This document shows positions 1 to 8,658 of a stretch of 64,000 nt of DNA, piece after piece. Location: contig NZ_PCOV01000002.1 of assembly GCF_002979435.1 (NCBI RefSeq), forward strand, positions 496,001-560,000, in the 5' to 3' direction. Origin of the DNA: Microbacterium sp. MYb66. GTDB taxonomy: Bacteria; Actinomycetota; Actinomycetes; Actinomycetales; Microbacteriaceae. Position 1 is the first letter of the stretch. Every line of letters begins with the position of its first letter. The notes beneath the pieces were generated by a model. The model did no database searches, was not told where the DNA came from, and saw only the letters and a list, made by a program, of their open reading frames with translations. The translations under genes were made by a program, and so were the position numbers.

Positions 1-814
1 CGGCGAACCAGCGCTGACGCTGCTCGCTGGAGCCGTGCGTCCAGCTCTCCGGGTTCACGAACCCCGACTGGGCCTGGATGCTGTCGTCGCCGACCGCCGA
101 GGCCGCGTTCAGGGCGTCCACGATCTCGGGCTCGGTGGGTGTGACGAGATACGGGTCGCCGTCGGCATCGGTCTGCTCGGTCATCCGCCCGATCCACGCC
201 CCGGCGTAGCAGTCGGCCTGGAGTTCCATCCGGACTCCGTTGCTGCCGGGGCCGGTCCCGTTGTTCGGGTAGCGGTCCATGTCCCCCGTGATGTTCTGGA
301 TGTGGTGGCCCCACTCGTGGCCGACGATGTACAGCTGGGCGAGGTTGCCGGCGGATGCTCCGAACTGCTGCTGCATGAGCTGGAAGAACGTCGGGTCGAC
401 GTAGACCCCTTCCTCGGGCGGGCAGTAGAACGGGCCGACGGCGTTGGAGGCGGTGCCGCACTGCGTCGGGGTAGAGCCGTCGACGACGACCATCTGCGGC
501 TTGCGGTAGCCCTCGACGTTGTCGGACCAGAACGCGTCGAGAGCAAGCTGCGCGCCGGCCATGCGGCAGTCCACATCGGCGTTCGCGTCCGCCCCGGTGT
601 CGCAGTTCTCGATGACCGATCCGCCGGCGGGCTCGCTGCCCCCGCTCGGTGCGCCCCCGCCCAGCAGCCCGGTGAGGTCGATGCCGAGCAGCGGGCCCGC
701 GATCAGCGCGATGATGCCGAGCACGCCCACTCCGGCGCCGCCCGCGATGGCGGCGGTGCGTCCGCGTCGGCGGGTGGTGTTGCCCGAGATGTCGGCGTCG
801 GGATTGAAGGTCAT
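1..814 (-). CDS. Neutral zinc metallopeptidase (YpfJ/KPN_02809 family), C-terminus cut by window edge
   Basis: Membrane-anchored putative zinc protease. Reading from ATG at 814 gives 271 codons without a stop to the window edge. The N-terminus is short, basic and cytoplasmic, with an RRRGR stretch. A hydrophobic segment follows at about residues 18-45, then a Gly/Ser-rich linker and an extracytoplasmic domain. The zinc motif HEWGH is followed by a downstream E-L-Q-A-D-C-Y-A-G segment that supplies the third ligand, which is the hallmark of this family. The substrate is unknown across the family. The promoter appears leaderless (-10 box at 821-826), divergent from mdh. The family call is firm. 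The C-terminus lies outside the window, so the total length (usually about 290-300 aa) cannot be checked. Confidence 0.9.
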   Translation of the reverse strand, partial: MTFNPDADISGNTTRRRGRTAAIAGGAGVGVLGIIALIAGPLLGIDLTGLLGGGAPSGGSEPAGGSVIENCDTGADANADVDCRMAGAQLALDAFWSDNVEGYRKPQMVVVDGSTPTQCGTASNAVGPFYCPPEEGVYVDPTFFQLMQQQFGASAGNLAQLYIVGHEWGHHIQNITGDMDRYPNNGTGPGSNGVRMELQADCYAGAWIGRMTEQTDADGDPYLVTPTEPEIVDALNAASAVGDDSIQAQSGFVNPESWTHGSSEQRQRWFA

Positions 815-820
815 GCGTCG

Positions 821-826
821 AGGGTA
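821..826 (-). promoter_or_regulatory. -10 box TACCCT of leaderless metallopeptidase promoter
   Basis: On the minus strand TACCCT is followed by exactly 6 nt and then the ATG at 814. Transcription starting 7 nt after the box would begin on the start codon. The same TANNNT-N6-start arrangement recurs at six other genes here. Confidence 0.6.
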
Positions 827-854
827 CTCCGCGCGAGAGCCCGCCGAACGGACG

Positions 855-1856
<1,002 letters not shown>

Positions 1857-1884
1857 CGGTCCGAGTCCGCACCCGGTCGCGCCC

Positions 1885-1902
1885 ATGGGGAGTTCTGCCC
1901 AT
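1885..1902 (+). promoter_or_regulatory. T7SS-locus palindromic operator, copy 1
   Basis: ATGGGGAGTTCTGCCCAT: two 7-bp inverted arms separated by 4 bp, with one mismatch in the right arm (G for C). It lies 22 bp upstream of TAGATT (1925-1930), the inferred -10 of the 1971 unit. The same element recurs at 10147-10164 and 31373-31390 with matching geometry. Confidence 0.8.
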
Positions 1903-1924
1903 CGCCGCTGCCGTGCGGCCCCGA

Positions 1925-1930
1925 TAGATT
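1925..1930 (+). promoter_or_regulatory. -10 box TAGATT of the plus-strand T7SS unit
   Basis: TAGATT starts 23 nt after the end of the palindrome. Transcription would start near 1937, giving a leader of about 34 nt. That leader contains the GGAGGGG ribosome-binding site (1957-1963) for the ATG at 1971. Confidence 0.6.
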
Positions 1931-1970
1931 TACTCGGGGACGGGAACACCGTCGAGGAGGGGCGCACGAC

Positions 1971-4259
1971 ATGACTCAGTGGGACGATCTTCATCCCGGC
2001 CGGGGGAACACCGGAGGGGTGAACGACGCGGCGACGCGCGTGAGCAGCCGGAGCACCGGCACGGAGACGGTGCGCACCGCCCTGTCCAACGCCGCGACCG
2101 CCACGACGGAGGCGATCTGGGCGGGCGATGCCGGCGCCGCATTCCGCACGTCGCTCACCAAGCCGCAGACCCTGTGCACGGAGCTGACGACCGAGTTCGC
2201 CGCGGTACAGGCCGCGCTGACCGCGTACGCCACCGAGGTCGACCGCATCCGCGTGGCCACGACCGCCGCTCATCAGTCGTACGCCACCGGCTACGCGACC
2301 TGGAAGACCGCGCAGCAGGAGGACAGCCCGTTCCTGCCGTCGGCGTTCACCTTCAACGCGCCCAACCCCACCCTGCAGGCGGGCCTCTGGGTGCCGAGCG
2401 GGAGCGAACCGGGGCTCTACGACATGCGGATGGCCGCGCAGAAGCTGCGGACCCTCGCCACGGAGCGGGAGACCGCCGACAGCACGCTCGTCACCGCCCT
2501 GCAGCCGCCGGCGTCGCAGCGCTGGGATCAGATGCAGTCCGCACTCAGCGCGGCCGGCATCGACGACATCGACGACCTGACCTACGACAACCTCGGGGAC
2601 GCGTTCGCGAACCTCGCCGACGAGATCGCCGAGGGCGACGTCACCGACGAGAACGTGCAGGCCCTGCAGGACTTCTTCTCGGTCTGGGGCGACGACACCT
2701 TCGTGATGTCGCAGTTCTTCCTCGAGGTCGGCGGCGAGAACACCGTCTCGATGATCGACAACCTGGGTGACGCGGCCATCACCGAGGGCTTCGACCCCGC
2801 AGCGGCACTCGCGCTCGCCACCATGATCCGCGGCGGCCTGTCGACCGGCTCCCAGATCTGGATGCCGTCGACCTCGAGCGACTTCGCCGAGAGCATGCTC
2901 GAAGGCGCCTCCTCGACCGTGGGCGGCGCGGTCGCGGCGATCGGCTTCCTCTTCTCCGACGAGAAGAACAACCCGCTGGGCGTGAACCTCACGGTGGCCA
3001 TGGCCGACGAGATCGACCGCATCGAACGCGACCCGATGAGCATGCAGAACGGCGGCTGGTACGACACCTCGCCGAACGCCGGCGGTCGCTTCCTCGCAGA
3101 GCTCGAGGGGGAGACGACCGGTCTCGACCAGAACCGCGTCGACGACCTCGCCGGGCGCGTCTTCTCGACGCTCGGCACCTACCCGGACGCCGCACTGGAC
3201 TGGCTCACGGCGACCGGAGACGACCCGTACGGCGAAGGCGACCTGGGCCCCGGACGTGTCGAGTACTGGTTCGGCGACCGCGACTGGAGCGCCGAGGGCA
3301 GCGGCGACGGCTTCGAAGGGCCGGGAGCGCTCTGGGCCGGTGCGCAGCAGGCCGCGGGCGGTCCGGCGGATGCGACGCACACGTACAACCCGGAGACGTG
3401 GGAGCGCGTGGCGGAGCTCACGACCCAGGTCGTGCGGGAGCTGACCTCGAACGAGAGCTTCCTTCCGGAGAACCTCACGAGCATCGGCCAGGTGCGCATC
3501 GCAGAGGGCATCTCCGTGGCAATGCCCTACTTCTCGGAGAACCTCAGCGAGAGCGACCCCCGCACCGCGAGTGCGCTGTCGATCCAGGACGCACTCATCG
3601 GGACGACCGACCCCCGCTCGATCCCCAATGTCACGCAGGCGCAGCTGTCCCAGCTCCTCGGCACCGCGACCTGGAGCGACGGGGATTCGCCGTCCGCCGG
3701 TGCGGATGTCATCGCCCAGTCCGTGCGGCAGTACCAGGATGCGCTCATCGCTCTCGCCGACATCGCTCCTCCCGGCAGCGCCTTCGCCGCCGACGCCCTC
3801 GAACGCGTCGTCGAGCTGCAGGGTTGGCTCGACGGGTCGACGGAGGGCGCCGCGCTCGGAGAGGCCGGGCGCCACGATGCGGCCGTGCAGGAGGCCATCG
3901 ACGGCGTGAGCACCGTCGTCGGACTGATCCCGATCCCGGCCGTCGGCGACATCCTCGTCGAGGGCGGCAGCGTCGCGATCGATGTCGTGCAGGATGCCGT
4001 CATCGGCGGCGTCTCCGACTGGGGCTTCGGCAATGCCGAGGCGGCGTGGGGCAACTCGCACGAAGTACTGTTGGAGGAGCAGCAGAACAGCGCCTCCGGC
4101 CGAGAGATCGCGATGATCAACACCATCGAGCAGATGCTCGCCGACCTCGGCATGACGGAGGGGCTCTCTCCGGCGGAGGCGACCGATCTCGCCGAGGAGA
4201 TGTTGGCGGATTATCAGCGAGGCGTCGAGGCCAGCTCGTCGTGGGCAGAGGGGCATTGA
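1971..4259 (+). CDS. WXG-motif large T7SS-associated protein (DUF6571-like), 762 aa
   Basis: Probable secreted or secretion-associated protein of the T7SS-like locus; its biochemical role is unknown. Residues about 15-110 are helical and contain a true W-A-G turn at 50-52, like a WXG100 hairpin. The long acidic, soluble middle (about 180-600) resembles the DUF6571-type proteins found with actinobacterial WXG100 genes. Near the C-terminus a glycine/valine-rich hydrophobic stretch (about 645-680, IPIPAVGDILVEGG...) could contact membrane. There is no signal peptide, as expected for a T7SS substrate. It heads the plus-strand unit behind palindrome copy 1 and has a strong GGAGGGG ribosome-binding site. 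A lipoprotein gene starts 2 nt after its stop. No known toxin motif was recognised. Confidence 0.7.
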   Translation: MTQWDDLHPGRGNTGGVNDAATRVSSRSTGTETVRTALSNAATATTEAIWAGDAGAAFRTSLTKPQTLCTELTTEFAAVQAALTAYATEVDRIRVATTAAHQSYATGYATWKTAQQEDSPFLPSAFTFNAPNPTLQAGLWVPSGSEPGLYDMRMAAQKLRTLATERETADSTLVTALQPPASQRWDQMQSALSAAGIDDIDDLTYDNLGDAFANLADEIAEGDVTDENVQALQDFFSVWGDDTFVMSQFFLEVGGENTVSMIDNLGDAAITEGFDPAAALALATMIRGGLSTGSQIWMPSTSSDFAESMLEGASSTVGGAVAAIGFLFSDEKNNPLGVNLTVAMADEIDRIERDPMSMQNGGWYDTSPNAGGRFLAELEGETTGLDQNRVDDLAGRVFSTLGTYPDAALDWLTATGDDPYGEGDLGPGRVEYWFGDRDWSAEGSGDGFEGPGALWAGAQQAAGGPADATHTYNPETWERVAELTTQVVRELTSNESFLPENLTSIGQVRIAEGISVAMPYFSENLSESDPRTASALSIQDALIGTTDPRSIPNVTQAQLSQLLGTATWSDGDSPSAGADVIAQSVRQYQDALIALADIAPPGSAFAADALERVVELQGWLDGSTEGAALGEAGRHDAAVQEAIDGVSTVVGLIPIPAVGDILVEGGSVAIDVVQDAVIGGVSDWGFGNAEAAWGNSHEVLLEEQQNSASGREIAMINTIEQMLADLGMTEGLSPAEATDLAEEMLADYQRGVEASSSWAEGH

Positions 4260-4261
4260 GA

Positions 4262-4867
4262 ATGCAGCAGAGGCGTGGACCCCTGGGTCTGACGGTGATC
4301 GGGATCGCAGCGATCGGTATCGCGCTGACGGGGTGCACCCCCGCGGCTGTCGAGCCGCCATCGGTCACCTGGCAGTCGGGCGAGCCGTCGGGCGAACTCG
4401 AATCCAGCCCCTGGGTGCAGGCCGTTCGCGCATCGGACACCGCCCTCAGCATCGCGGCGTTCACCCGCGACTACACCTCGGACGCGCTGCAGGACACCAC
4501 GACGGAAGAGGCGATCGACACTGCGGCCCAGTGGCAGCGCGACGAGGCGAAGGCCGACCGGTTCTTCACCTACCCCGGCCCGGTGCCGATGATCCCGCTC
4601 TCGGTGGACGAGCAGGGTGACGAGGCGCTCGTGACCGTCTGCCAGGCGAAGGACTGGTACCTGGATGCCGACCACACCTCCGCACCGGAGCTCACCGAGG
4701 GAAGAGAAGTCGTCTACCGAGTGATCAGCGACGGTGACTCCCGCCTCGTCGAGACTGAATCCGTGACCACGGAGGAGTGCGACATCTCCGACGCGAGCAT
4801 CGCGCTCTTCGACCCCCAGCCCGATCCGACCGAGACCTATTCTCCCGACGATGTGAAGGTGCCGTGA
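4262..4867 (+). CDS. Lipoprotein of the T7SS-like locus, 201 aa
   Basis: Predicted membrane-anchored lipoprotein. The N-terminal signal has basic MQQRRG, a hydrophobic core and the lipobox L-T-G-C, with the lipidated cysteine at about residue 25. The mature part has a predicted NTF2/SnoaL-like layout (a D-T-A-L helix, a region mentioning tyrosine-rich strands and a C-terminal acidic tail), but I cannot assign a family. It starts 2 nt after the stop of the 762-aa gene, and its stop overlaps the next start (TGATG at 4865-4869), so it is co-translated. An envelope partner, or a protective protein for the large WXG protein, is possible but is only inference. Confidence 0.75.
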   Translation: MQQRRGPLGLTVIGIAAIGIALTGCTPAAVEPPSVTWQSGEPSGELESSPWVQAVRASDTALSIAAFTRDYTSDALQDTTTEEAIDTAAQWQRDEAKADRFFTYPGPVPMIPLSVDEQGDEALVTVCQAKDWYLDADHTSAPELTEGREVVYRVISDGDSRLVETESVTTEECDISDASIALFDPQPDPTETYSPDDVKVP

Positions 4868-5148
4868 TGACCGATCTCCAGTTCGACTCCGACGCCGTCG
4901 GCGCGACCGGCAGCACCCTGCAGAGCACGGCATGGGCGATGAGCCTGGACGTCGACCTCGAGCTCGCCGGCTGCGGCAGCTCGACCGTCTCGGCCGCGGC
5001 CGACACCTGGGCCATGTGGGCGAAGGCCTCCCTGCTGCAGCTGCAGAGCATGACCGCCGGCGCCGGCGTGGTCGCCCGCGACTCCGCCACCGCGTTCGAG
5101 ACGCAGGAAGCCGAGATCGCGGACTCGGCGAACAACGGCACCCCCTGA
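4867..5148 (+). CDS. Small ESAT-6/WXG100-like protein, 93 aa
   Basis: The size (93 aa), lack of a signal peptide and mostly helical composition fit an Esx-type T7SS substrate or partner. The expected turn is degenerate: an A-D-T-W-A-M-W-A-K segment stands where WxG would be. The ATG overlaps the lipoprotein stop by one base, which is why I chose this start rather than an upstream in-frame codon. It shares a unit with the 762-aa protein, so the two may form a pair. The family call rests on size, position and composition only. Confidence 0.6.
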   Translation: MTDLQFDSDAVGATGSTLQSTAWAMSLDVDLELAGCGSSTVSAAADTWAMWAKASLLQLQSMTAGAGVVARDSATAFETQEAEIADSANNGTP

Positions 5149-5238
5149 CGACTCACGCCGGGCGCGAGGTGGGTGCCGTCACGAGGCCGGTCTCCATCCG
5201 CGCCCCCGACAGGGCAGAATGGATGACGGAGGTGCGCG

Positions 5239-5715
5239 ATGAGCGAGACGATCGAACCCACGGCGGCGGCATCCGTGGATGAAGCCCTGACGAGCCCGCT
5301 GCATCTCCCGCACGACGCGGCGGTGTGCCCGAAGTGCTTCACGGAGCTGCAGGAGAACCGGAACTTCTGGCTCGCCCGTCCCGACGGCTCACGCCTGGTC
5401 GGACTGGTGGTCGCCAGGGACGACATGCCCTCGGTCGTGGAGCAGCGTGCAGACCTCACGCGGTTCGGCGTGCCCATCGAGGGGTTCCGTCACCCCGCAC
5501 CCGACATCCTGGAAAGCTGGAGCGACCGCCTCGCACGCCTCATCGGAACCCTGCGCCCGGGCGACGTGCTCGTCGTGGTGACCATCGCCGCGCTGGGTCG
5601 CGACAGCGACGAGGGAGCCAGGACGGTCGCGGAACTCCGCCGTCACGGCATCATCGTGAAGGTCCTCAGCCACAACGCCCGACACCTCGCCGACGCCGCC
5701 GCAGCCACGCGCTGA
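5239..5715 (+). CDS. Degenerate serine-recombinase (resolvase N-terminal)-like protein, 158 aa
   Basis: Residues about 50-150 follow the resolvase catalytic-domain pattern. They include the segment LRPGDVLVVVTIAALGRD, which parallels the family's LRPGDtLvVwkLDRLGRs, followed by a predicted helix and GIIVKVLS strand. The catalytic serine region of real resolvases (R-V-S-T) reads V-V-A-R here, so the nucleophile is missing. There is no DNA-binding helix-turn-helix, and the protein ends where that domain would begin. An N-terminal C-P-K-C motif (about residues 28-31) may bind metal. The ribosome-binding site is GGAGG, 7 nt before the ATG. A weak promoter (-10 CAGAAT at 5215-5220) may precede it. 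A binding or regulatory role is more likely than recombination. Confidence 0.6.
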   Translation: MSETIEPTAAASVDEALTSPLHLPHDAAVCPKCFTELQENRNFWLARPDGSRLVGLVVARDDMPSVVEQRADLTRFGVPIEGFRHPAPDILESWSDRLARLIGTLRPGDVLVVVTIAALGRDSDEGARTVAELRRHGIIVKVLSHNARHLADAAAATR

Positions 5716-5736
5716 ACGCGCCGCGCCCTCCGCGGA

Positions 5737-6435
5737 TCAGGCGTCCTGCGCCACCGGCTCGCCGGCCAGCTCGAAGTACGACGCCTCGATGATGCTGTCG
5801 AAGAAGCCGAGGAGCACGTGCGGGATGTCGCCGATCGGCGTCGACAGATTCACGAGCAGCACCTGCTTCGTACCGGGGACCGTGTACCAGTAGTCGGCGG
5901 AGAGCCTGCGGAACCTCGCGTCCGCGGCCTCGGCTGCCAGCTCCGGCGGCGCCGCGCGCAGCTCTTCGTCGGTGACCGGCATCCGCTGCTCCTCGACGCT
6001 GTGCAGCCGCAGGATCGCCGAGCCGGGGATCTGCAGCCGTTGCGCGGTGTCGAGGTGGGGTCGTTCGAGCACGGTGAAGACCCGCTCGAGAGTCGCCGCG
6101 ACAGCCTGGGGCGAGACGCCGATCGCCGGCGACATCCGCAGATCGGGCTGCTCGAAGACGGTGAGCGTCACCGGAAGCGCGGTGCCGGGGCGCAGCTCGG
6201 TCATCAGGAACATCGCCTTCGCATGCAGCGCCCGCGCCTGCGCCACCGCCTCGGTGAGGTCACGGCGGGTGAGGGCGCGCAGCGCCGAATCCTGATCGCG
6301 ACGGCCGAAGGCCTGCTCGACGAAGTCCGCGACCAGCTGTCCGCTGTCGAGCTCGTTCAGCAGCACCGGATGCCAGGCGCCGAGGAGCCGGAAGCGCAAT
6401 TCGGGCGTCGCCGCCGCGACGGCGCCCTCACTCAC
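5737..6435 (-). CDS. Hypothetical protein at the end of the esx unit, 232 aa
   Basis: Soluble protein without a signal peptide or membrane segment. I do not recognise a catalytic motif. The layout is an N-terminal helical part, a central strand (LPVTLTVFEQPDL), and a C-terminal strand-helix ending LLVNLSTPIGDIPHVLLGFFDSI. This resembles Mog1/PsbP-fold proteins seen beside actinobacterial T7SS genes; that comparison is inference. The GTG start (6435) overlaps the lipoprotein stop by 8 nt, so it is the last, translationally coupled gene of the esx unit. It converges with the resolvase-like gene across 21 bp. A chaperone role for substrates is possible but untested. Confidence 0.55.
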   Translation of the reverse strand: MSEGAVAAATPELRFRLLGAWHPVLLNELDSGQLVADFVEQAFGRRDQDSALRALTRRDLTEAVAQARALHAKAMFLMTELRPGTALPVTLTVFEQPDLRMSPAIGVSPQAVAATLERVFTVLERPHLDTAQRLQIPGSAILRLHSVEEQRMPVTDEELRAAPPELAAEAADARFRRLSADYWYTVPGTKQVLLVNLSTPIGDIPHVLLGFFDSIIEASYFELAGEPVAQDA

Positions 6436-6910
6436 CGGCGAGCTTCTCGATCTCGTAGTCGGGGACGTTCACGCCCACCGAGAAACTCGGACTCCAGTCG
6501 ATGCCGAGCTCATCCGCCGCACGCTGCGCCTCGATGGCGCCCTGCTTGCCCTCATAGGTGGACCACGGATTGAACTTCACGAACGCCGGCTTCGGCTCCG
6601 AGGCGTTCCAGGCCGAGACGAGGACGGCGGAGAGGCTCTCGCCCGTCACCACGTATCCGAGAGGGACCTCGACGTCGATCATCCAGCCCGAGGTCAGGCC
6701 GTCCTTGTTCGCCTCGACCTCGACCTGGAGGGCTTCGGGGAGCGCGACCTTCACCGCGTCGACCACGGGTGCGGCATCGGACATTTCAGCCTCCTGGGTG
6801 GATGGGGGCGGAGTCTCCTCCGGGGCGGGTGCGCCGAGCGGGAAGCATCCGGTCAGCAGCATCGCGGCGACGCCGATCCCTGCGGCGGACAGCGTCAGGC
6901 GTCGAACCAT
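6428..6910 (-). CDS. Lipoprotein of the esx unit, 160 aa
   Basis: The signal peptide is a basic start, a hydrophobic core (GIGVAAMLLTG) and the lipobox L-T-G-C. A Pro/Glu/Thr-rich linker follows (about residues 28-45), then a mature domain of about 110 aa with no recognised family. The ATG at 6910 is preferred because GGAG lies 6 nt upstream and it forms a TGATG junction with the hydrolase gene. A GTG one codon earlier (6913) is the alternative. It mirrors the lipoprotein of the plus-strand unit, so each substrate-type unit carries one lipoprotein. Confidence 0.75.
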   Translation of the reverse strand: MVRRLTLSAAGIGVAAMLLTGCFPLGAPAPEETPPPSTQEAEMSDAAPVVDAVKVALPEALQVEVEANKDGLTSGWMIDVEVPLGYVVTGESLSAVLVSAWNASEPKPAFVKFNPWSTYEGKQGAIEAQRAADELGIDWSPSFSVGVNVPDYEIEKLAGE

Positions 6911-8658
6911 CACTCACTCCATGCATACTGCTCGGTCACGACCGTCGCGCCGTCGTGCGCGTAGAACTGCTCCAGTCTGGCACGCTCATCCGCCGGGAGA
7001 TTCGCGAGCTGCTCCTGCCAGCTGATGTTGTACAGACCGGCGTTGTGCGCACCCGCGTCGATCGCGGCCGGCTGATGCCCGGGGGCGACCGGGGTGAAAG
7101 TGCGCCAGTGGTCCTCCTGACGCGGACCGACGGCGCCGTTGGTGAGGGTGTCGAGCATCGGCACCGGGTCACCCTGGTGCTGCATCGAGATGACCTGGGT
7201 CGTCGGCGGGATGCGCATGGCGTCGATCGGCGACCCGCACGCCATGACCGCATCGAAGTTGTAGGCGTCCGACCGGTTCGCGGCGAGGTGGCCGGCCATG
7301 ATCCCGCCCTGGCTGAAGCCCACGAGCATCACCGGGTCGCCGTTCGGTCCCGGTTCGATACCCGCATCCCGCATCGCCTGCATCACGGCACGCTCGTACT
7401 GCGTCTGCAGCTCCGGCGTCAGCATGAGGGCCAGGTTGCTGTCGAGATCGTTGGTCGCGCCGGTGTCGTTGATGCCGGACATGCTCATGACCCAGTCCTG
7501 AGTGGAGGGGAGGACCACGCGCCAGCGGGTGACGCCGTCGGCGCCGACGACCTTCTCGACGCGGATCACGCCCTGCTCGTCGGCCGCGGACGTGCCCCCG
7601 AGGTCATCGACGAGCCCGGCCTCCGCGAAGGCGTTGTCGAGCGATGCCCCACTGACCGTCGACATCTGGTTGCGCCAGGCTTCGAGCGCCTGCTGGTACT
7701 CGGCGTCGGTCGCGTAGTCGGACCGGGACGGCATCGGGATGTTCCGCTCGTCGACCTCGAAGGGGGTGACCTCCGGATCGGGAGCGAGCACATCGGTGAG
7801 GATGCGGGTGATCAGCACCCCGCCGATCGTCAGTGCCACCGCGCCTCCGAGGAGCGCGAGCACGGCGCCGAGGAGCGGGCCGCCGAGGAGAAGCCCCGCG
7901 AGGCCCAGAACGACCGGAATCAGGAGGAGGAGCAGCGCCGCCATGATCTTCGGCAGCAGCGCGTTCCAGATGTCGGAGAGGGTGTCGAGGACTCCCTTGA
8001 TCACATCCGCGACCCAGCGGCCGATGCTCGCGAGCAGATCGCCCACGCCCTCGAAGAACTGGGCGATGTTGTCGAGGACCGAGTCCTTGCCCTGGCTGAT
8101 CACGCTCTCGATCGCGCGGATCGCGGCCTGGGCGGCGTCCTCCTTGCTCTGCGCGCCGGCGCGGAGCCGCGCGATGATCGCGTTGATGTCGCCCTGCGCG
8201 GCGGTCGCCTGACGCTCGGCACGGGCGAGGTCGTCGGCCGTGTCCTGCCGGACGTCCTGCGGAGAGTTGCTGAGGCCTTCGAACAGCTGCCGCCGCTGGG
8301 CGTCGCCGGCCGCGTGCTCGGCCGTGCCCAGCCGCCCCTGAGCCGATTCGAGGGCCGGGATGTCCCTGGCCGCCTGCTCCTTGATCGGCGCGAGCGTGAC
8401 AGCGTACGTTCGCAGAGCGGACGCGGTCTCGTCGTACCGCAGATACGCCTGCGACATCGAGGTCTGCAGCTCGGCGGCCGTGGACCGCAGAGCGGTGGTC
8501 GACTTGCTCAGCTGCCCGGACACGATGTCCTGCAGCGCCTGCGCTGCGTCGTTGATGGCCGCTGCCTGTCGGGCGAGCGCGCCGGAACGCGTCTCGAGCG
8601 TGCCCGGGTCGCCCTCGAGCAGCTGCGACCAGTCGGACTGGTTCCAGAGACCGTTCAT
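6910..8658 (-). CDS. Three-part protein: WXG100-like helical domain, membrane segment, alpha/beta hydrolase, 582 aa
   Basis: Residues 1 to about 200 are helical and WXG100/LXG-like, starting with a W-N-Q-S-D-W segment. Residues about 226-286 hold hydrophobic membrane stretches, including a long leucine/glycine run. The C-terminal domain (about 330-582) carries the nucleophile elbow G-F-S-Q-G (about 448), a following acidic Q-H-Q-G-D-P-V-P (about 497) and a histidine in A-H-N-A-G-L-Y (about 539). That is a full Ser-Asp-His set for an esterase or lipase-like enzyme, somewhat like PE-PPE/cutinase-type hydrolases. Both ends overlap neighbours (4 nt upstream, 1 nt downstream). It may be a membrane-bound or exported hydrolase of this system; substrate unknown. 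Confidence 0.75.
   Translation of the reverse strand: MNGLWNQSDWSQLLEGDPGTLETRSGALARQAAAINDAAQALQDIVSGQLSKSTTALRSTAAELQTSMSQAYLRYDETASALRTYAVTLAPIKEQAARDIPALESAQGRLGTAEHAAGDAQRRQLFEGLSNSPQDVRQDTADDLARAERQATAAQGDINAIIARLRAGAQSKEDAAQAAIRAIESVISQGKDSVLDNIAQFFEGVGDLLASIGRWVADVIKGVLDTLSDIWNALLPKIMAALLLLLIPVVLGLAGLLLGGPLLGAVLALLGGAVALTIGGVLITRILTDVLAPDPEVTPFEVDERNIPMPSRSDYATDAEYQQALEAWRNQMSTVSGASLDNAFAEAGLVDDLGGTSAADEQGVIRVEKVVGADGVTRWRVVLPSTQDWVMSMSGINDTGATNDLDSNLALMLTPELQTQYERAVMQAMRDAGIEPGPNGDPVMLVGFSQGGIMAGHLAANRSDAYNFDAVMACGSPIDAMRIPPTTQVISMQHQGDPVPMLDTLTNGAVGPRQEDHWRTFTPVAPGHQPAAIDAGAHNAGLYNISWQEQLANLPADERARLEQFYAHDGATVVTEQYAWSE

Noticed and set aside
5239..5715. Resolvase-like gene as evidence of an integrated mobile element
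   Set aside because: Catalytic serine and DNA-binding domain are missing, and no inverted repeats, target duplications or other mobility genes are nearby.
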